Origin: Portulaca oleracea
Lineage: Eukaryota; Streptophyta; Magnoliopsida; Caryophyllales; Portulacaceae
DNA: 64,000 nucleotides
Reading direction: 5' to 3'
NCBI GenBank assembly: GCA_029582165.1
Contig: CM055875.1
Location: 28,222,644 to 28,286,643 of the forward strand
Made by a program: the position numbers and the translations under genes. Shown piece by piece: positions 58,766 to 64,000 of this stretch; the first letter of the stretch is position 1, and each line of letters starts with the position of its first letter. Under the pieces are notes generated by a model that did no database searches, had not been told where the DNA came from, and worked only from the letters and a program-made list of their open reading frames with translations.

Positions 58766-61059
58766 CCAACGGATGAGCTACCATAAAAGAAGGTGCACCT
58801 TGGTGATATGAGTAGTCATTTCAATTCCTTTAAGCCACACTTAACCATATACCTAGGGTATTACACTTACGCATCAAACCTTCTCCTCATCATCCATACA
58901 CCTCACCAAACCTTTCAGCGTTCAATAACCTTCGCAATCCTTTATAACCTGCGTATGAACCCTCAAGCCTTCAAAACTATCTTTTTGAACAATTAAGTCC
59001 TCCTCGAGGCACTACCCTTCAAAGTTGCACTTAAAGAACTACGAATGGCCTGATTCTACCTTGGATACATAGGAGAACCTCTTCGAGGCCCGATCGATAC
59101 TTTTCACGTCAGACAACATCTGTCATTGATTGAAATGGTATTTGAGAGAATGAACAAAGAGAGAATGAAAAAGATCTAGTCTAAAAACCCCAATTATGTG
59201 AGCTAGGAAAAAGGAGAGGAAACCCTGGGCTCTATCATCATCAACCCTCTACTTTCCTTTTGTCAGACTTGGATATCGTTCTAATTTCTAAGGCCATGTT
59301 CCAACCTTTTCCAAGAGATGATGTCTACCCTTGTTGACCATCTCTTCTGCCTTTCAAGACATGATCATCCCTAAGTATTTCCTTATCCTAAATCATTAGT
59401 CAACCGTCCACCATCTCTTTCACGAAACATTTTCCAACCAACCTTTTTGAGCTTTTTCATCAAATCTCATCCTTTGAGGACTTTTCGGCTCGATCATTAT
59501 TGTAAGTATGCGGTTCTATTCTTAATGTCCACTCTCAGCACACCTGAGTGTGGTTCACCTCCCAACAAGATCAAAAAGTCATCCACATTGTATCAATGGC
59601 TTACTGGCAACATACATGATCATGAACAAACTCAGAGACAAGTTACTCTAAACTGGGGGCTCACTCTACCTTTGTGACATCATTCGAGACATTCATCGGA
59701 GATAGCTTCTAAGAGGGAAACCCACTCTCGACCCTATAAGATCCTGAATCCTCATTCTTGTTAATGTCCTAATACTGGTCTCAAAAAAAAAAGAAAAAAG
59801 AAAAAAGAAAGAAAAAAGAAAAACAAAAGAGAGGCTAACTTGAAAACTCTTTGGGGAAAGTTAGGCAAATGGAGGGAAACAAAAAAAAAAAAGAAAAGAA
59901 ACCTGAAAAAAAGAAAAAAGAGAGATCGAGACTCAAAACTAAAGACATACTAGACTTCTATTAGTACGACATCAGAAACAATGCCTCCTATTCCATGGTC
60001 TCCATGTTTCGTCAGTCCAAACCAAACTGGGGGGCTGCAAATACCTAATATGCCCTCCAAAGCAGGACAGTATCATCAAGAGTCTACGCCAAACTAGGAG
60101 CTCGTCGTACATCAACATGGATTTGAAAGCAATTAGGGAAGCCAATCTATCAAGCCTATCGCCTCCACCATCATTCCCTGTCCCATGGACCGCAATGTTA
60201 CTCATCCTGGATTGTCCTGAAATTCCTCACAAACGACCTTGACACTTAGGTAATCATTATCTGAGAAAACGTTGTCCTAGGAAATCATTATCTAAATATG
60301 GTGTTGGGGTCGGGTTACCTGGATGTAGAATTACACGTATAGAATTGCATAAAGCATCATGTGTGTGTCCTATCTAAGCATGGTAGGTTTGCATTGCATC
60401 CACAAGTCATGTCAAAATCACATGGAGTTAATTTGTCTTGTGGATTGTCATCCATAAATGCATAAGCATGTGAATACTTGAGTCAACAAAAAAAAGAAAA
60501 AATGCATCAATTGTATGTCGACCAGTTGCATGCATCTTGCCCATAGCTTATCAACGAAATGGGGAAGAACAAAAGAAGTGCAACATCATAGCTCTAGAGC
60601 GCAACACTAGGGGCTGGTTAAGCCCATATGTCATCTCATTCAGACCATTTGGTGGTTTCTAATCACTAATAGCAAGATTAAAGCAATCTCTAATCAAACT
60701 CTAGCAAGTTGAATCAGCGTCCGATCAAGTCAATCATCATCAGCCAAACACGAATGGAGACTATCAGACACAGACTCACCAAAGCCAGACACAAATGGCA
60801 CCTGTCAAACACGAATGACAGACACGGATCAACGACCGAGCAAAATTCAAAAATCTCCCTTCCCCAGTAGAACTCTAAACTCATGCAACAATAAGTAAAG
60901 AAATTTCGGCATCTACATGCTTAAAGCTAAATTTAAAGTATCGTTTACGTTAAATTCAACTTAAAGTGCTAGCAAGCAAAAGCTTGCAAATCAATTTGTC
61001 AAGATAACATGCTTGAAGAAACTTGAAACAGACTTCTTCAAAGCCTTCGACAGCACCAG

Positions 61060-61505
61060 AGCCATCGACATCGCGCTCGATGAGGTCTCTCGGCATCAAA
61101 CTTCCTCTCAACAAAATAAGAGTGTAAATGGCATCAAAGCCATCGACATCGCGCTCGGTGAAGTCTCTCGGCATTAAATTGTCATCATCAAAACCAAAGT
61201 CTAAACGACATCAGAGCTAGCCATCGACATCGCGTTTGGTGAAGTCTCTCGGCATTGAATTGCCACCAACATCAAAACCAAAGCCTCAACGACATCAGAA
61301 CCATCGACATCGTGCTCGGTGAAGTATCTCAACATTGAATTGCCATCAACATCAAAACCAAAGCCTAAACGACATTAGAGCCATCGACATCGCACTCGGT
61401 GAAGTCTGTCGGCATTGAATTGCCACCAACATCAAAACCAAAGCCCTCAACGGCATTAGAGTCGTCGACATCACACTCGATGCAGTCTCTCGGTATTGAA
61501 TTCCC
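61060..61505 (+). repeat. ~76-85-bp tandem repeat, six units
   Basis: CATCGACATCG-type starts recur at about 61064, 61140, 61222, 61303, 61381 and 61466. Each unit continues with GGTGAAGTCTCTCGGCATT and AACATCAAAACCAAAGCC. Confidence 0.9.
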
Positions 61506-61519
61506 ATCAAACATGAAAT

Positions 61520-62385
61520 CCATCGACAATCAAGTAGGGCGCCATTCTCGCTTGAGATCGGAGAAATCCATCGACAGTCAAATAGGGCATCATTCTCGCT
61601 TGAGATAAGCTTTCAAGCAAAAATCTATTGACGGTCAAGTAGGGCTTTATTTTCGCCTGATGTCAACTTTTAAGCACAAATTCCATCAAAAACTTTAGTA
61701 GGGCGTCATTCTCGCTTGAGATCATCATCATTCCAAGTGATGCGTGATTCTCACCTGAGATCAGCTTTCAAGCAGAAATCCATCGATAATCAAGTAGGGT
61801 GTCATTCTCGCCTGAGATCAGTTTTCAAGCAGAAACCCATCAACAGTCAAGTAAGTATTCATTCTCGCCTAAAATCATCCATAATTCCAAGTAAAGTGTT
61901 ATTTTCACCTAAGATCATCCATAATTCCAAGTAGCGCATCGTTCTCGCTCGAGTTCATCAATCATTCCGAGTAAGGCGTCATTCTCGCCTGAGATCATCC
62001 ATCATTTCAAGTAGGGTGTCATTCTCTCCTAAGATCACCAATCATTCCAAGTAAGGCGTCATTCGATTCTCCCCCAAGATCATACATCATTTCAAGTAAG
62101 CCATCATTCTCGCCTGAGATCATCCCTTATTCCAAGTAGGGTGTCGTTCTCACTTGAGATCATCCATCATTTCGAGTAGAGAATCATTCTTGCTCGAGAC
62201 CAACGATAAATCGCACCCATCCATTTCAGTCAAGTAGGGCGTCATTCTCGCCTATGACCAGCCTTTGTCGGCGTAACCCCATCTTCAGTCAATCAAGTAG
62301 GATGTCATTCTCGCCTGATATCAGTCACAAATAATGACACAAATTCACTAACAATCAAGTAGGGCATCAAATTGCTCGAGATCAT
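61520..62385 (+). repeat. ~40-60-bp tandem repeat, about 18 units
   Basis: The core AGTAGGGCGTCATTCTCGCC followed by TGAGATCATC is repeated with variable spacers (for example at 61531, 61581, 61796, 61971, 62236 and 62300). It lies directly before the polypurine tract, where Tat-lineage elements often carry such repeats. Confidence 0.9.
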
Positions 62386-62521
62386 CACTAACAGTCAAAC
62401 GCAGGACCTCAGCTTCCAAGCATCGCCCAGGCTCTGCATTCCCAAGTCATATCCTCAAACCGGTGTCAATTATATACTTTGAATTTCGTCCTATTTAGAC
62501 TCAATCAAAGTAGGGGCTATC

Positions 62522-64000
62522 TATAGACACCGAGTTTTTAGCATAGTTTTTGTATACTTTTAATGTAATTTTTTATCATTCTTTTTATGTATTTAAGTTG
62601 GAAAATAAGGAAATAAAGGGACCCGAAGCTGAAAGACTTGCATGCATGCACTCTACATGAACAAGTTTACGTGGATATTCTCATGCAAAACTCACATGCA
62701 AACCTTGGCCGCACATACATAATTTTTTTACGTAAAAGTGGACTAAAAAGCTAGCCATGCCCCTACATGCTCAAGGGTATGTCAAAAACTTGCAAGCCAT
62801 GCGAAGTTTACATAAAAAAAAAAACCCGAAAATTCCATGCATGCATATTTAAAGACCAATTGGCCTTCAGCAAGGTCACGGGTTCAAATTTCGTTTTCCA
62901 GCTCCATTATTATCACTGTCCAAAAATGCACAATAGTGTGTACACATATCTGAAGTCCGATCGGCCATTAAATGAGCTATAGACTAGATTCATGCCCGAA
63001 TCACAACACCGTACATCATTGACCAAAACTAGGTTCATCATCCCCCTCCCTCCAAGGCCGATTGGCCATTTAGGTGTTCACACCCAATGTTCATGTTTTT
63101 GTCTACTACGGACCAAGGGTGCAAGGTTCGTTCCCCCTTGTAGGCTGATCGACCACTATTTCGATGACTCTTAAGTGATTGAGTTCATGAACATACATTC
63201 CTCCCTTGAGCATCCTAAAGCCTATAAATAGCACCAAACACATTCCTACACCTTGAAACACCATTCTACACCAACTACGTACACCATTCTACCCTCCTCA
63301 CTCACTCCTAATCTCTCCATTCTCTTATATCTTTTCTCTAATCACTATCCTTATACTCATTCTATTTTCTTCCTAAACTCTTTTCTAAGCCTAAACACAT
63401 ATCCATCCGAAACTCTATAAAAAGTGTAAACTTATACCACCCAAAACACACCCCAAAAACTACCTTAAAACTCCACAAAAAGAGCCTTTCTCCGAACCTT
63501 TTTCTACCTTTTTCTTTCCTAAACTTTGGTTCTATTTCTACATTAACAAAGAAAGTGTTCAAGTCTTGAAGCAAGCTTCTTCAAGGGTGAAACAAAGGTA
63601 CTCAAGCAAGGCTAGGCAAGGCTCCTCTTAAAACCCACATATAGGTACTTTTTGTTGTGTTTATTTCCTAAATGTATATGTTGAAATAATCATGTAAAGT
63701 TTCAATTTATTTTCCCTTTTAAACTTTATTAAAAGCTCATTTTTAAACTTTTAGTAGAGTCCTTCTTAAAGTAAGAGGTGGACTCAAAAGTATTTACCTT
63801 TCGAGTTCGTAACCTTACCCCCAAATCCACTTCTTGGTTTGTATGCGGAGTCTTTCTTTCTTTCTTTTCGGTTTTGTCTTGGCTTTTCTCCTTAAAAAAG
63901 GTCGGGTGGCGACTCCTTTCAAACCAAAACAAATCGGGATTGTCTAAATCATGTTTGGTTTTACAATGAACCCATGCAACTTTAAGGTGACTTTGTGCAT
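62522..64000 (+). repeat. LTR of the large Ty3/gypsy element (continues beyond the window)
   Basis: It starts TATAGACACCGAG, like the usual TGTAGACACC start, right after a polypurine tract. A TATA box (CTATAAATAG, 63222-63231) marks the U3/R boundary. GGGTGGCGACTCC at about 63904 is a phrase seen near the R/U5 part of such LTRs. The 3' end is not reached. Confidence 0.65.

Larger units (their letters stand above)
58166..58865 (-). mobile_element. Cassandra-type TRIM with 5S rRNA-like LTRs
   Basis: LTRs at 58166-58438 (273 bp) and 58574-58865 (292 bp) start TGTAACG/TATAACG and end TATTACA. They differ by one 19-bp indel plus point changes. The target duplication CTTAC is perfect (58161-58165 and 58866-58870). 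On the minus strand the primer site AGATGGTATCAGAGCC (complement at 58558-58573) follows the 5' (right) LTR. Each LTR contains a segment matching the 5S rRNA gene internal region (next entries), the hallmark of Cassandra. It encodes no protein and is complete at 700 bp. Confidence 0.95.
57660..64000 (+). mobile_element. Large Ty3/gypsy element: 3' non-coding region and LTR (partial)
   Basis: No pol domain was found. The region has A/G-rich low-complexity blocks (57799-58140 and 59787-59930), phrases such as AACTACGAATGGCCTGATTC and GGATACATAGGAGAACC (about 59037-59080) seen near the 3' part of Tat-lineage elements, two minisatellites (61.06-62.38 kb), a polypurine tract (AAAGTAGGGGCTA, about 62507) and an LTR from about 62522. 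A Cassandra TRIM (58166-58865) is inserted in it. The left limit is uncertain. Confidence 0.6.

Overview
This window is nuclear DNA from a eudicot plant. Genes are split by GT-AG introns, and the neighbourhood is packed with plant LTR retrotransposons, L1-type LINEs, TRIMs, long-inverted-repeat MITEs and a Mutator-like element. The species cannot be named from the sequence. Only three host genes look intact. Two are paralogous GT8 glycosyltransferases of the GUX/PGSIP family (16971-21431 and 45338-47932, both +). The third is the microtubule-binding division-plane gene TANGLED (50978-52588, -).

Layout. 1-16.6 kb is mostly mobile-element debris: a foldback MITE (330-856), a TRIM with intact target-site duplication (2085-2781), another MITE (3137-3522), a decayed LINE on the minus strand (about 4.65-10.37 kb), a CACTA-type end (10710), an inverted repeat (about 12.0 kb) and a gag-protease fragment of a Ty3/gypsy element (12.5-16.2 kb). 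GUX copy 1 follows, with a 2.8-kb intron swollen by three MITEs. Just downstream lies the broken 3' end of a second TANGLED copy. An 11.7-kb Mutator-like element (21790-33534) sits inside it, flanked by the 9-bp duplication GTTTCAACC; the intact TANGLED gene at 51 kb still holds the unfilled site. The same relic also carries a solo LTR. From 36 to 43.7 kb is a second decayed LINE, interrupted by a young gag-only copia element (40109-42686). GUX copy 2, a copia pol relic and intact TANGLED follow. The last 11 kb holds a LINE 3' fragment, an endogenous pararetrovirus-like fragment, a Cassandra TRIM carrying 5S rRNA-like sequence, and the repeat-rich 3' part plus LTR of a large Ty3/gypsy element.

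How the parts relate. The two GUX copies share exon structure, splice phase and downstream neighbour, so a [GUX-TANGLED] block was duplicated in tandem. Transposons then filled the space and destroyed one TANGLED copy. Both GUX copies keep open frames and plausible splice sites.

The most unusual feature is the Mutator-like element. It carries a ULP1-type protease gene (+) and a FAR1-type transposase gene (-) facing each other. About 4.6 kb of it consists of 22-bp units headed by ATGAGCA, confined to introns and intergenic DNA and all on one strand regardless of gene direction. In one intron the units form a higher-order cassette. Both genes show damage: a frameshift in each, and a changed catalytic-site residue in each.
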